From NCBI GenBank assembly GCA_021014325.1, contig CM037458.1:23481063-23545062 (forward strand): a stretch of DNA of 64,000 bases. The letters run 5' to 3'. Every line of letters starts with the position of its first letter. Position 1 is the stretch's first letter. A program made the translations under genes and the position numbers. Positions 50,095 through 60,914 of the stretch are shown here, in pieces. The notes under the pieces are model-generated. The model made no database searches. It saw nothing but the letters and a program-made list of their open reading frames with translations, and was not told the origin of the DNA. The stretch comes from Plazaster borealis. Taxonomy: Eukaryota; Echinodermata; Asteroidea; Forcipulatida; Labidiasteridae.

Positions 50095-50119
50095 ATAAGC
50101 ATTCAAAGGTTTGGTCATA

Positions 50120-50343
50120 GTTTGGTTTTTGTCAACAAAATGCTGATTTATAGGCCAAATTATCAAGGAAGATACAATAAAAGTTACCTGTGATAATTTC
50201 AGCTGAATACAGTGACCGCTTGTTGAGAAAACGGCAAAAAACTAGTCTGATATTTTCATCAAGAATCTCAAATCCATCTGGTTTAGCGAGGTGACAGCAG
50301 GTGCCAGCTGCATCTCTGGCCACAGCATTCACAAAGGGACACC
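50120..50343 (-). repeat. Unknown repeat copy 1, with residual open frame
   Basis: Pairs with 52563-52770: shared AGGTGACAG, AGCTGCATCTCTGGCCACAG versus AACTGCATCTCTGGCCACAG, CATTCAC(A/G)AA(A/T)GGAC and GATACAAT(A/A)(A/G)AAGT. On the minus strand copy 1 is open for about 66 codons (MNAVARDAAGTCCHLAKPDG and on); copy 2 is broken by stops. It may be part of an unidentified transposon or a decayed gene segment. Confidence 0.55.
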
Positions 50344-51029
50344 AGGGAAATTTGAATCTCCAAAAGTCGTCTCAAGGCGACTTTAAACGTGTCTTTATTT
50401 TTATTTGTCGAGCAAGACCTCTATTTTATGTTCTATATGTTTGGAGTTCTTATTTTCATGTAAATGTTCATCTTAATGTGTTTAGCACAGACACACTGTC
50501 TGATGAAAATGAATGAAATAAAATTAAAATGCATGAAAATTGTCTGTATGAAAATACAGCCGTGTGATGAATTTTTAGTTGCTACTTTATATGTGGAGAA
50601 TGAAGTTGAGAAAGCATTTTACTCCCAGCCTTTAACAATGTATTTCCAGAGCCAAAAGAAGGGAGTTATGAAGAAAAGTAAATTGTATGCTGTTAGTCTA
50701 AGAAATTATGTCCTCAGAGAAAATTGAAATGTTAAAGCTTGAGCAGGAACAGTGATCTAGCTGTAGCCAAAGACGAAGCTTTCGTGTGAAACGTAGCCAA
50801 CAAAATCCAACCAGAGTGTACTAAATACAGCCTTTAACAGGGATCGTTGGCAGAAATTGAAAGTCTTGGAGCACTACACCTGGCTTGATTGTGATTGCTA
50901 AGTTTACTCCTTGTGGACACCCTTCTCTGACACTCGGTTCCTGATTACCCTCCCTAACCCACAAATTGATCAGCGAGCTCCTCAAGCCTGAAAATGTCAC
51001 CAGTCAAAATCTATAGCAGGTACTTAACT

Positions 51030-51360
51030 TCCTTTCACCTGATTGATCTAGGTTCAAATCCCACCCTGGCTGCATTACCAAATCCATGGCTGATAGGTTC
51101 CGAGAATGCTTAAAGGTCAACTGTGAATAAAATTGTCAGATGCATCTTTGGTTTTTTTTGTGGTTATTCAACATGTGGAATTGATTATTTTTTTAGTGTG
51201 TTTCAGCTAGACTCTAAAGCTGGTGCTTAACCTTCCTTTCACGTGATTGATCTAGGTCCAAATCCCACCCTTGTCAAATCCAGGGTTTAGAATCTCAAAA
51301 GGTCAACCATCCTCAAGATTCCCATCATTTAAGTCAGTGGTTATCCAACATGTGGATGTA
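51030..51360 (+). repeat. Two adjacent SINE-like copies with B-box-like motif
   Basis: Copy 1 has CTTCCTTTCACCTGATTGAT, CTAGGTTCAAATCCCACCCT and ATTCAACATGTGGAATTGAT; copy 2 (51221 onward) has CTTCCTTTCACGTGATTGAT, CTAGGTCCAAATCCCACCCT and ATCCAACATGTGGATGTAAT. GGTTCAAATCC (51051-51061) resembles a Pol III B box. Confidence 0.6.
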
Positions 51361-52562
51361 ATATTTGTGAGAGTTCCTTCCAGATGATATAAGGTAGTTT
51401 TCTTGCAAAGCTGTTCTCATGGGTGAGTCTTTCTCGCCTCTGACTTCGTAAGCCTTGGGCTTCATCTTCAGAGTAATCAAGTACAGTACGTCAGGTGCTT
51501 TCTATGAATCTGTGGTTTCCTATGAATCTAATTATAAGCCATGATGCAGTGACTGCTGTAGCCCAAAGATCTGATATCACTCCTCGAGTCTCAAGAAAGT
51601 TTCTTATATCGCCCCCTTCTTAGTCTGTATTTTCCATGGAGATGCAACTTTGACCTTTCAGTTAATTTCTCACGTGAGTATGCATTATCCAAATCTAGGT
51701 GAAGCAGTGATAAATTTGACTCTAGAGGCAGTTCACCCACACCCCAGTATCAGAAGTTCTTCTGTGGAAGAACAACTTTTATAAAAAATGATTAGATTTT
51801 ACAGCAGCTCTTGTAAAATATCATTGAAAGGCTGCTTTCACATTTCAGTCTGACAGTTTTATTTGGCATTTTGCCGGTTCAAATTTGTCCCCCTTTCATT
51901 TCTTGTCCTGTTTTTGTTTTGCTTGGCCAAACTTCCTTGAAAATGACAGGCAAGATAAATTACTCACTGGTTTATGAATCCTGCATGCCAGAGGTTCTTT
52001 GGGTAGTAGATTGCATTACGGGCAAGTTGTAAACAGATCCTATTCGGATTACTGGGTTCCCTCGTCACAGGTCAAATTTTCCAAACAGAATCCATCATTC
52101 ATACTCTTGAATGATTTCCCTACATATATGTATGTGATTGTATGTCTTTCCCATAACGGAAAAAAAAAACCCAACAAAAACATTGAGACGTAGAAATTCT
52201 ATACAGGGATCTTCATTTGCCAACTAGGTTAATTTAATTGAAATAATACACCTTGCAACACCAAACATTGTTTTTCCCGTACGTTAGTCCACACAATTTT
52301 CACTTGTTCTGTGATGAAAGTGTGAACAACTAAATTCCTGACAATAATAATGTTAAAAGCTCAATCTAATTATATCCATTGACGTTCAATTCTCAAGTCA
52401 ACTAGTCTCAGAGGGATACATCGGGAGGTTCCCTTCGTACTCGGATTCTAAGCTAAACAATCAGTTTAAAGCAATAAAATTCTCAAAAATGACTGGAGGT
52501 TTGCATGGTTGATAATATCCTCCTTAGCAATGTCATTTAAAAAAAGCCTTTTTCAAGGTTGG
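51361..52562. other. Non-coding intron stretch
   Basis: Nothing recognised. Confidence 0.38.
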
Positions 52563-52770
52563 GTCCTAGATTGGTTGTTGTAATTGACTGCTGATTTACA
52601 GGCAAAATTGTAAAGAAAGATACAATAGAAGTCACATGTGAAAGTTTCAAAACAGCAAAGAACTGTCACAGTATTTTCACAAGAACGTCAATTCCATCCA
52701 CGTTTAGGGAGGTGACAGTAAGTGGGTACCAACTGCATCTCTGGCCACAGCATTCACGAATGGACTCCAA
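52563..52770 (-). repeat. Unknown repeat copy 2
   Basis: Direct repeat of 50120-50343 in the same orientation, about 2.4 kb away. The best-conserved block is 52700-52765. The minus-strand frame that is open in copy 1 has stops here. Confidence 0.55.
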
Positions 52771-52839
52771 CCCTAAGAAATCTGAGAAGCGATCATGCAT
52801 GAATCAGTTCTCAGATTCAAATGTTTTCGGATGAAAAAC

Positions 52840-52945
52840 TATTTAAACCATATTACTTCGAAGGGAATCCTCTCTCAAAATAGTTTATACTTCCAACAAC
52901 TGCAGTGCCGCTTACCAAGTAAGTTTTTATGGTCATTAGCTTTTT
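52840..52945. mobile_element. Fragment of the TTAA-type MITE
   Basis: AAACCATATTACTTCGAAGG, AATAGTTTATACTTCCAACA and CTTACCAAGTAAGTTTTTAT match the reverse complement of 57826-57912. No terminal repeats remain. Confidence 0.6.
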
Positions 52946-54574
52946 CTTACATGCTATATGTAGGGCGTACTTATAATATAGAACCCTTTTTTAAGACTCT
53001 GCAATCCCCCTCCTCTTCTAACAGCAACCTCTTTCATAAATAATCTAGACAAGTTTATTTAATAGTGGCATGTACTAACACTTCCAAATCAGATCTGTTA
53101 TTACTTACTAACAGTTTGATGCAAGCTGTTGTTTATGAGCTGTTGTTTATGACGGTCATCCATAGGTCAGCTTTCACATCAACTCGTCATTTATTCACAT
53201 TGATTAAAAGTGGAAATAGGTTTCAAATTTAGTGTTTCAACTTGAAGTTACTCATTCACCTGTAATTTTCATTTAGCAAAACCTGTCATTCAATTTGAAT
53301 ATTCCCCAGCGTCCCCGTCCCCCCCAACAGAAAAACAACCTAACAAACAACAGAGCTTGATGAAGAAATTGAAATGGAAAGATATTTCCAATTGATAGTC
53401 TTACCTACTTTTCATGTATTTGGTCATAACTTTCAGCTGGAGTGCATTAGGAGTGTACTTGATGCCACTCTGCCATAACTCATACATGAGAATGTGGTTC
53501 CTGTAACAGCTGCCTTTTTAATCTCTTTCCTTTGCCTTCAAACATGATCCAGAGAATGAGAGATATGCCACACAAAGCCGACAGCGACATATTTTTCTCA
53601 TATTCCCCAGCTTTGGCTTTGGTTAGCCTTTCCCTTTTCTCTACTGTCTTGTCAGATAATATATAAGTTGACAGCGTGTGAAAGCCCTGCTCTGGCTTAC
53701 CTTTACATCAATCTGGGACTTGTGGCAATTACACGTATGATTATGGGGCTGTCTTCTATGATACATAAAGTCTGTTACTTCATTCCGCTGGCATTGCTTG
53801 GCTTTTCCTACGTTCGATATGATTATTTTTTTTATCAGTTGATTGCATTTCCAGCATTTAATCCTTTTAAGTGCAGTGGAACTGTTTGCATGCATGGCTA
53901 CAAGCTTCGCTTAGGATTACTGTAATTTCACGATCACTTTCTTTCCTGCCTGATCATTTTGGAGACTGGTCTTTTCACACAGTGGCTGTTTCTGTGTGGA
54001 GTGTTGGGCGGTACTTAATCCTAATGTAGAAAACACAGTTTCAGGGGGGAGCGGAATGCATATCTAGTCTCTGTGAGATCTTCCCCTATGCAATTCGGCA
54101 ACTCAACCCCCATAGGGTTAATTCATTAGAGAGGGTTATTGTGGCAGGCTGCATTATCGATCAGTACGGTTGGGACGTAACACAAAGCACAATAGGAGCT
54201 GTCTGCGTTGGTTTATCAACTATTTAAATGAAAGAACTGCATCTTTGTGCTTGACCTACAAACCTTCCCAGCCTCACTGCCTCCCTTCATGGACCCTCTT
54301 TCGCCAATTTGTTCGTACGTCTCCTCCTTACATTACAATCGTGCTCCACTGAAAGAAATCCATCTCAATTTTCACCATGTGCTTTTGTATCACCATCTCT
54401 ACTCTCTGCTAGCATTTTTATCGTCAGACTATTCGTCCAATTGCTGATGATTACTTTGGTGTGGGAACGTATTCTAATGCTTCATTGTCAGCACTCAGTT
54501 GGGAGAAATTACACCAGTGTTTGCTTTAGGCGACTATTAAATTAGTTAGTAACATTTTTTTAAACAAAATATCT
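52946..54574. other. Non-coding intron stretch
   Basis: No supported exon. Open frames at 53641-53925 lie on opposite strands of the same DNA and are unrecognised. Confidence 0.38.
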
Positions 54575-54619
54575 CAGCCTTTGAGAAAGACTCTGCTAGG
54601 GTCAAAACATGGGGCTATT
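54575..54619 (-). repeat. 'GTTTCGACCCTAGCAGAGTC' repeat, copy 2 (inverted)
   Basis: AGCCTTTGAGAAAGACTCTG then CTAGGGTCAAAACATGGGGC matches the reverse complement of 29061-29104; the first 28 bases are identical. Confidence 0.6.
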
Positions 54620-55135
54620 AACGATGTTTGCATTTTGTTCACAAAGAATTTTTCCGATGGTTTAAAAAGCATTTACTTGTCTGTCACTGGTCGCTGCTTT
54701 TTTACAATGGATCCGTGGTATAATGATGTCACAGGTTCAAACAGCGCCCTCACTAAGGTCAAGTTGGCAATTACGTTTCAGCGTGACTTGGCATTGCCTA
54801 ATCTCAGCTATTACATCTGCAGGAGGTCTTAACCATTTTTTATTCTTTCCAACTTCTATACACTTTCCTTCAAGTTTCCCCAAATAATTTTCTTTCTTCA
54901 AATTTTACTGTTCCACACTGTGATGTTCGATTTTGGTTTAAATTTATTTTATTTTGATTTAAATCCAGTGACATAGATGTACATGTGTAAGTATGAAAAG
55001 CTATTGGGAATTTGAATTTCTATGACACATACGGACAGACATTGTACAAGTGTATTCTAACATGTGTCAGTAATCATGGTAACATTTCTTGTTTATCATT
55101 GTCTTTATATGTTTTGGAATACTTTTGCCTGTTTC

Positions 55136-55615
55136 GCATCAGGCATGTGATTTCTAAGGTTTTTTCCTGATCTCAGGATTTTCTCAAAATCTCGTAGAGC
55201 CTTCAGATTTTCTTGAAAGAAGTACAGCAGTCACCAAAGGGAGAAAGAAATAGTCAACATTGTGTCCAAACCTGAAGATTTTGTAATTTTGGTGATACAC
55301 AAAGTCTGCGAGACTCTGAATTGTAACATCTGAGAGGTTCCGGGTCTAGAATAAGGAAAAACCCATGCCCACAAGTCATTTTCAGGGAATTTTCACAGTC
55401 GACAAATCTCATTGCTGTTCTTATCATTTGAATTTCTCAGGCATATGATTTGTCAGAATTTTTCCTGTGCCTTCAGATTTTCTTGAAAGAGGCGAGATTG
55501 TCACCACAGAGGTGAAAGACTTGGCCCTTGTTATGACCAGACCTTCAGATAATTTGTTCAAATCATTTAGAGAGTCTGTAAACTTCTAAAATGTAACATC
55601 CTGCAGTTCTAAGGG
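55136..55615 (+). repeat. Diverged direct duplication of about 190 bp
   Basis: Unit 1 (55136-55345) and unit 2 (55430-55615) share TCAGGCAT(G/A)TGATT, TTTTTCCTG, CCTTCAGATTTTCTTGAAAG, GTCACCA, a CCTGAAGAT/CCTTCAGAT block, and TGTAACATC near the end. A repeat of unknown type. Confidence 0.6.
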
Positions 55616-57776
55616 ATTAACTTCACACCAAGATTGAACTGTTAATCCAATTTTCAGGATTCTTCATTTCCATACAATCCCATCCCTGATTTCTACTTGA
55701 CAAACCAATGTTTTGAAACCCCAGCTACCCCATGAGCAAGTAAGGGTGACTCCATCCAGAATGAGCCCATCTCATCTTCCCAACAAAATCCAGTGACACT
55801 AAGGGTACATTATACTCTTTGTGGGTCTTCGGCTCTCGTCATCTGCTAGGCTGGAATTTCAAAGCCCCATCTTCCCTGCGAAATCAATACGCATTAAGAA
55901 ATTTGCTTGAGCGGTGTATATACGAGTCCCCAACCTCTCTAACTAGAATGTGCTCCTCATTCATATAACGTTTCACGTTATTAGACGGAATAGCCACTGA
56001 AACTATAAACCTAGGCGAGGGATATATTGATGAGAATAATGTAATAAGTCATTGCCTTTGTCAGCGAATGCGTCTATATTGGATTAAAGCGCAAGCAACT
56101 AGGACAAGTTATGTATGTGGATATCGAGATTCAGTTCATGGGGCTACATTGACCTATACCTGCAGGAGGTCTTTCTTAGAAAAATATTTTGTCTCTTGAA
56201 AAGAGGTCCTCTGGATGCTGCTCTTGATTTCTCTTTTCTTTAAGTAGATTTAGAATCCTTACCAATACTGAGTTTGTTTCAAAGTTTTTCTTTGAAGCTA
56301 CTTTTTCTCTTTATAGAAGGATGTTTGATGTTTAACAAGACATTTCAGATTGTGAGTTTACGTCATTTCTGTAAGGTATATTCCTCTCAGGGCTGAAGAC
56401 AATTTCCCAAAAGACTCTTCTTTTTTTATTAAAACTTATCCTCATAAAATGCATATTCTTCTCATGTCTTAGAAAGTGACAGCTTCGTTTGCTTCTCGCC
56501 AAATGCATTTGGATTCCTTTATTTCGTCTGATCCTGGAATATTTAACTTGAACAGATGCAATTATGAAAGTAAGCATCTGATTGTATACATGTATACATT
56601 TGCCTCAACTTCCCTGCAGATCCTTTCAGTCCCCTGACAAAGAACATCCGGGCGAGCACACTGTGCTGCCAGTCGTGCGTAGCAATTACCAACCATGCTG
56701 TAAATGACTGACCAAGTGGCTGCCATTTTAGAATCTGCCAAACAAGGGGTTGTTAGCGTTGGAAACAACTCACTCAAGCCGGTTGAGTTGGCTCAATCGG
56801 AGTCTTGTTTATGTTAGTGCTAAGGATGTCCCAGAGCAGTTTGCTTTTCTCCATTTAGTTATTTCCCAAATGGAATGAAATAAATTCCACCGGCAAGTCT
56901 ACATGCTTTAAAGGCAATGAGGATGATCATGCATAATAGAATCATAATAATGAATGAAATACAAGACAAATATTTGGATCATCCCATACTTGTTTTTATT
57001 AATTTGACAAGATGTCACGTAAAATCTTTGATCTATCAGGCTATGAATTAAGACTCTGTTTTAAGAATCTCTCGTCATATTTGACAACTTCTAAATTCTG
57101 CACAATTGAAATACCAGCGCCTAATGGCCAGCTGCAACTTGCAAAATTCATCAATCAAACCCCAGACAATTTTTAACTTGACAGGTGTTTCTAGCATCTA
57201 CATTTTCATCACAGAATTGTCTGAATGACCCCTTTTTTAAAGGCCCCTTTTATATTTTTTGTTATGTATTCAAACAGTTATATCTTTCTGCAGACAAGCA
57301 GTTTGTATGCCCCAACCACTGACTGATGAAAAACATGAATGTATTTTTGTATTTTCCAATGTTGGGGCTTTTCAGTTGGCACTACGTAGGTAGAAAAACA
57401 CAATCCTTTCATTAAATCTATCATTTGACAGGGTCTATCAATCACTATATGGGCACACTGTCACGGGATATCTTAAAAAATAAAATGAAAAAGTAAAAAC
57501 AAAAAATCAGAAGAATCCTTGCAATTAAGATGGTTTATGTTGTGACTGTTCTCTGCTGAGTTTTTCCCATGTGGTGAAGTGGATATCATATCATTAGGGG
57601 ACATAAATCATGTTGGAATTGTTAGGTTTTTATTGAAGAAAAGTGGAGTGTTATGAGAATTTCGGAGTAGTGGTTTAATGCTCGTTTGGTGTCAAAGGTT
57701 GTTTGGGTTTATGGTATGTTGATGAAATTTCGAGGAAAGTTGTATGGGTTCGGTGATGTTCGGGTGACTAGTCTGC
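55616..57776. other. Non-coding intron stretch
   Basis: Nothing recognised; chance open frames on the minus strand at 56332-56777. Confidence 0.38.
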
Positions 57777-58163
57777 TTAAAGGGTCTGTATACGTTTGAT
57801 AATTACTTATAGAATTAATGGCAATAAAAACTTACTTGGTAAGAAGTACAGCAGCTTCTGATAGTATAAAGCATTTTGAGAAAAAGTTCACTTTGAAGTA
57901 ATGTGGTTATGGTAAAAGTTATCAGTTTTTATCCAAAGTGAGCAAATTGAGTATGAGAAGTGTCAGAAATGTTTCTCAGATTGTGTACTCCAATTGTAGA
58001 TTATTCTAACTGCTCACGATTTTCAGCAATATCTCAAAAACGCTACTACCTTTTGAAATGAAATTTTCACAGGTTAATTTTATGGTGTACAACTAACATG
58101 TACATGTACATAGGATTGAAACAAACAGTGGGTTCCAATTACCAAACGTAAACAATCCCTTTA
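57777..58163. mobile_element. TTAA-type MITE, near full length
   Basis: TTAAAGGGTCTGTATACGTT at the left pairs with CCAAACGTAAACAATCCCTT then TA at the right. The interior has AAACTTACTTGGTAAGAAGT, GCTTCTGATAGTATAAAGCA and TTTGAAATGAAATTTTCACA. Same family as 79-438, 37009-37361 and 52840-52945. The right TTAA has decayed to TTAG. Confidence 0.7.
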
Positions 58164-58249
58164 GCCCATCAAGTGCACAGCAGTGCAGACGTGTACTTAT
58201 TTTTTCAATTAGAAATATATGTTCCTCAAATTGATCTTGAACCCCAAAC

Positions 58250-58372
58250 TGTTATCATTGTGCGGCCATCTTGGTTTTATTAAATTTTCCATTCTACTCA
58301 ATACAACCATGATACAACCAAACTTACACTGGAAGGAAAAATTAGACTGGTCCCACTTTAATGAAATGAGTT
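58250..58372 (-). repeat. 'CCAAGATGGCCGC' dispersed repeat, reversed
   Basis: TTATCATTGTGCGGCCATCT then TGGTTTTATTAAATTTTCCA and CACTGGAAGGAAAAATTAGA; the minus strand gives the order AAGGAAAAA..., CCAAGATGGCCGCACAATGA as in 16125. Confidence 0.5.
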
Positions 58373-59043
58373 TTAGAGCAGTCATCACTGTGTATAGATG
58401 GTACCAGACAATATGGCCACAGTGTGCTATGACTAGACTTCAGAGGGTTGAGATTGTAAAGTTATCTGTACGTGTACAAACAGCTCAAGGCAGGTCCCAT
58501 AATGTGATTCTTCAAGGAATATTTACATGTAGTTGTGAAAGAAGGTTGTAAATCAGTTGAGAATATTGGGTTCAATTCTTCAGTAATGGCTGAGGTAGTT
58601 GCCAGGAGGTGCAAGTATGTGTGGGTCAACCATGGGCCAGTGTGCTTGTTGGCATACACCACCTAGGCACGTCCAGTATTGATTGATATAGGTTTGAGAG
58701 TTTGAAGGGCCATTCCTGTTCAAATGATTTTTTATTGTCCATGTGTTTACAGCCAGTTACTTCAATCAAAGTCGTTGTCAAGTGATTTCACAGAATGTTA
58801 CATGCAGGGACTTGTTTTGTGGTTTTGAGTACTGTACTTGTTCATAATTATGTAAACATGGAATGACCTCACAAGTATGATGATAAATAGTTCATGTATG
58901 CTTGATGTGTTTTCTATTGGGTACAAAATGAGACCACAAAATGAAATGCATGCCTGGTCTCATGTAGACCCAATTCACCTGACGTCATCATCACAATAAT
59001 CTTGGTAGCGCCATTTTAGGAGACCATGTCCCTCTGTGTCCTT

Positions 59044-59270
59044 GTGGCATGTCCTGGCAGAGCGGTTCAGAACGCCAGAACCAAGCGGAGTGTGGGTTCG
59101 AGTCCTGGTCTTGACACTTGTGTACTTGAGCAAGATTCTTTACCATACAGGTCCTGTGGATAAGTAGTGCACATAAAAGAACCCAGAACACTTATCATGG
59201 AAGAATAGGGGTTTACCACAGTGTTTCATTGGTGCAACTTTTCAGCTGCTCAGCTGATTTCCTCGTTGTG
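59044..59270 (+). mobile_element. tRNA-derived SINE with head
   Basis: tRNA-like head GGCAGAGCGGTTCAGAACGC, B box GGTTCGAGTCC at 59095-59105, then CTTGACACTTGTGTACTTGA, GTGCACATAAAAGAACCCAG and AGAATAGGGGTTTACCACAG. Same family as 1296-1560. The centre is missing the TCCTTCGGATGGGAC part. Confidence 0.75.
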
Positions 59271-59854
59271 GTTTTCTCAGCTTTACAAAAGTCTTGCCGT
59301 GCTGAAATGTTTCCAACTTTTTGACAAAATGCAATTGCATGCCTGACAGGAGTATTGGTCAGGACTCTATAAATGTATGATGATCCATTGGGTTGTTTGA
59401 AGAGTGAATTCTTTCCAATCCTCTAGTTTTCAACAAACACACAACACACAACTTTTCTTTTAGTTTGCGTAGTTTTTTATTTTGAGCAAAACATTGAATA
59501 ATGGTGTATGCTTTAATTCGATTTGAGTGTCGTCAAAGAATTTTCTCACATAAGGCAGTATTGCAGACAGAAATATTTCCAGAGTACAGGTGTCAAGCCT
59601 AAAAACTTATCAATAACCATAAATTTATTCATTTGACCTCAACCACTCTTGTTTATAACTGTAAACCAAGGTTAACATTTCTCAAGGTGAGAAATTTTAA
59701 AAAAATAAAACAAAAATTATGACATTTTCCAGGGCAGTGAACCAGGGAGAATCTCAAGGTATTCCCAAGCCATTGCCACAATTGATAACAACTTAATGGA
59801 TAACAACTTGTATAGATGTTAATTTTGCATCGGGGATAAATAATATAATTTGTG
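59271..59854. other. Non-coding intron stretch
   Basis: Nothing recognised. Confidence 0.35.
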
Positions 59855-60005
59855 TTTACCCTTACGTAGATGTGTATTAAGTACTGTTTACTCAGTACTT
59901 TCCCGAGTTCTGTGAAAGAAAAAAAATCCACAGGCAAATCACTCTGGTGGGATTCGAACCCACAACCTTTGCATTGATAGAGTAGATGTCTTACAACTTG
60001 TATAT
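59855..60005 (-). mobile_element. Second type of tRNA-derived SINE, minus strand
   Basis: On the minus strand GTAAGACATCTACTCTATCA then AATGCAAAGGTTGTGGGTTC and GAATCCCACCAGAGT resemble the 3' half of a tRNA with a B box (GGTTCGAATCC, complement at 59950-59960), followed by TCACAGAACTCGGGAAAGTA. No full cloverleaf could be drawn, so not a tRNA gene. Confidence 0.65.
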
Positions 60006-60065
60006 CGTAATAAATTTGAGTCTGATGTTAGTAGGATAGTCTGAATTTTTAAATATAGGTGAGTG

Positions 60066-60150
60066 CTGCTTACCACAGAATTCCAGGCTTTTGAATCTGT
60101 GGGCCTCAAGCGCAGAATTCCATGATAAGCAGTGCCATGACATTGGGCCC
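60066..60150. mobile_element. Small palindromic MITE ending GGGCCC
   Basis: CTGCTTACCACAGAATTCCA pairs with the right arm GAATTCCATGATAAGCAG, ending TGCCATGACATTGGGCCC. One arm lacks the terminal GGGCCCAATGTC. Related half copy at 6943-6995. Confidence 0.62.
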
Positions 60151-60160
60151 AGGTAGTAAC

Positions 60161-60720
60161 CAGTGTTGTAGTCAAGTTCTTTTCAGTTGAGTATCAAGTA
60201 CTGCCGAGTAGTACTCAAGCACTAGTATTTGGGCCATCAAGTATTAGTACAAGTGTCTGAGTACCGAGTATTTTGATACTCGTGTACCGAGTCGAGTACC
60301 AAGTACTTGGATCTTCGAATACGAGTAAAGTACCAGTACTGTTTAAAGAAAAATACTGCAAAATGAGGCACCTATACATTTTTTGTTATTACTAACTTAT
60401 GTTATGTTTACTATCTTTTTACATAACATATCAAAGACAACTTCAATTCTACATTTCCAGTGCTTTATTCTTCTATTCCTTGAATAGCAATGGCATAAAT
60501 TCACATAAATGCAACATAATTTAGACAATCAGTATTTTGACCATGAGTACTTAAAATTGAGTTGGAGTACATTTTCAGTTGAGTGTGGAGTACATTACAT
60601 CGAGTACGTATCAAGTATGGGCTTTGAGTATGAGTACTTTGCTAACCGAGTACAATTACAAGTGCCATCAAAATGGTACTTGAGTAGTACCCGAGTACTG
60701 AGTACGAGTACTACAACAGT
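60161..60720. mobile_element. hAT-like non-autonomous element rich in GAGTAC motifs
   Basis: Begins CAGTGTTGTAGTCAAGTTCT and ends GAGTACGAGTACTACAACAG, an imperfect inverted pair of the CAGTGTTGTAGT type known from hAT elements. Both ends hold many GAGTAC/GTACTC/AAGTA words; the AT-rich middle (60350-60500) has none. No transposase frame. A clean 8-bp target duplication was not found. Confidence 0.62.
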
Positions 60721-60914
60721 TGTTGACTCAATTCACCTGACATTGACAAAGAGATTCAGAAACCTGGTGTTCTGAATGACTTAATGACTTGAAATGTTAA
60801 GATTTGTTCTTGATAACCAAGAGAATCCTTGAGAAAACCAAATTACCGAATCCTGTGTCCTTTGTTATGCGAGTAACTCTGGAATAACTCATCTGTATTT
60901 TTTCTTCTGTCCAG
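60721..60914 (+). other. Intron end with polypyrimidine tract of the last exon
   Basis: Short unique sequence between the hAT-like element and the acceptor. TTTTTTCTTCTGTCCAG directly precedes the exon. Confidence 0.5.

Noticed and set aside
59941..60000. tRNA gene on the minus strand
   Set aside because: Only the 3' half resembles a tRNA; no acceptor stem pairing or D arm could be found, and the flank continues as a SINE body.
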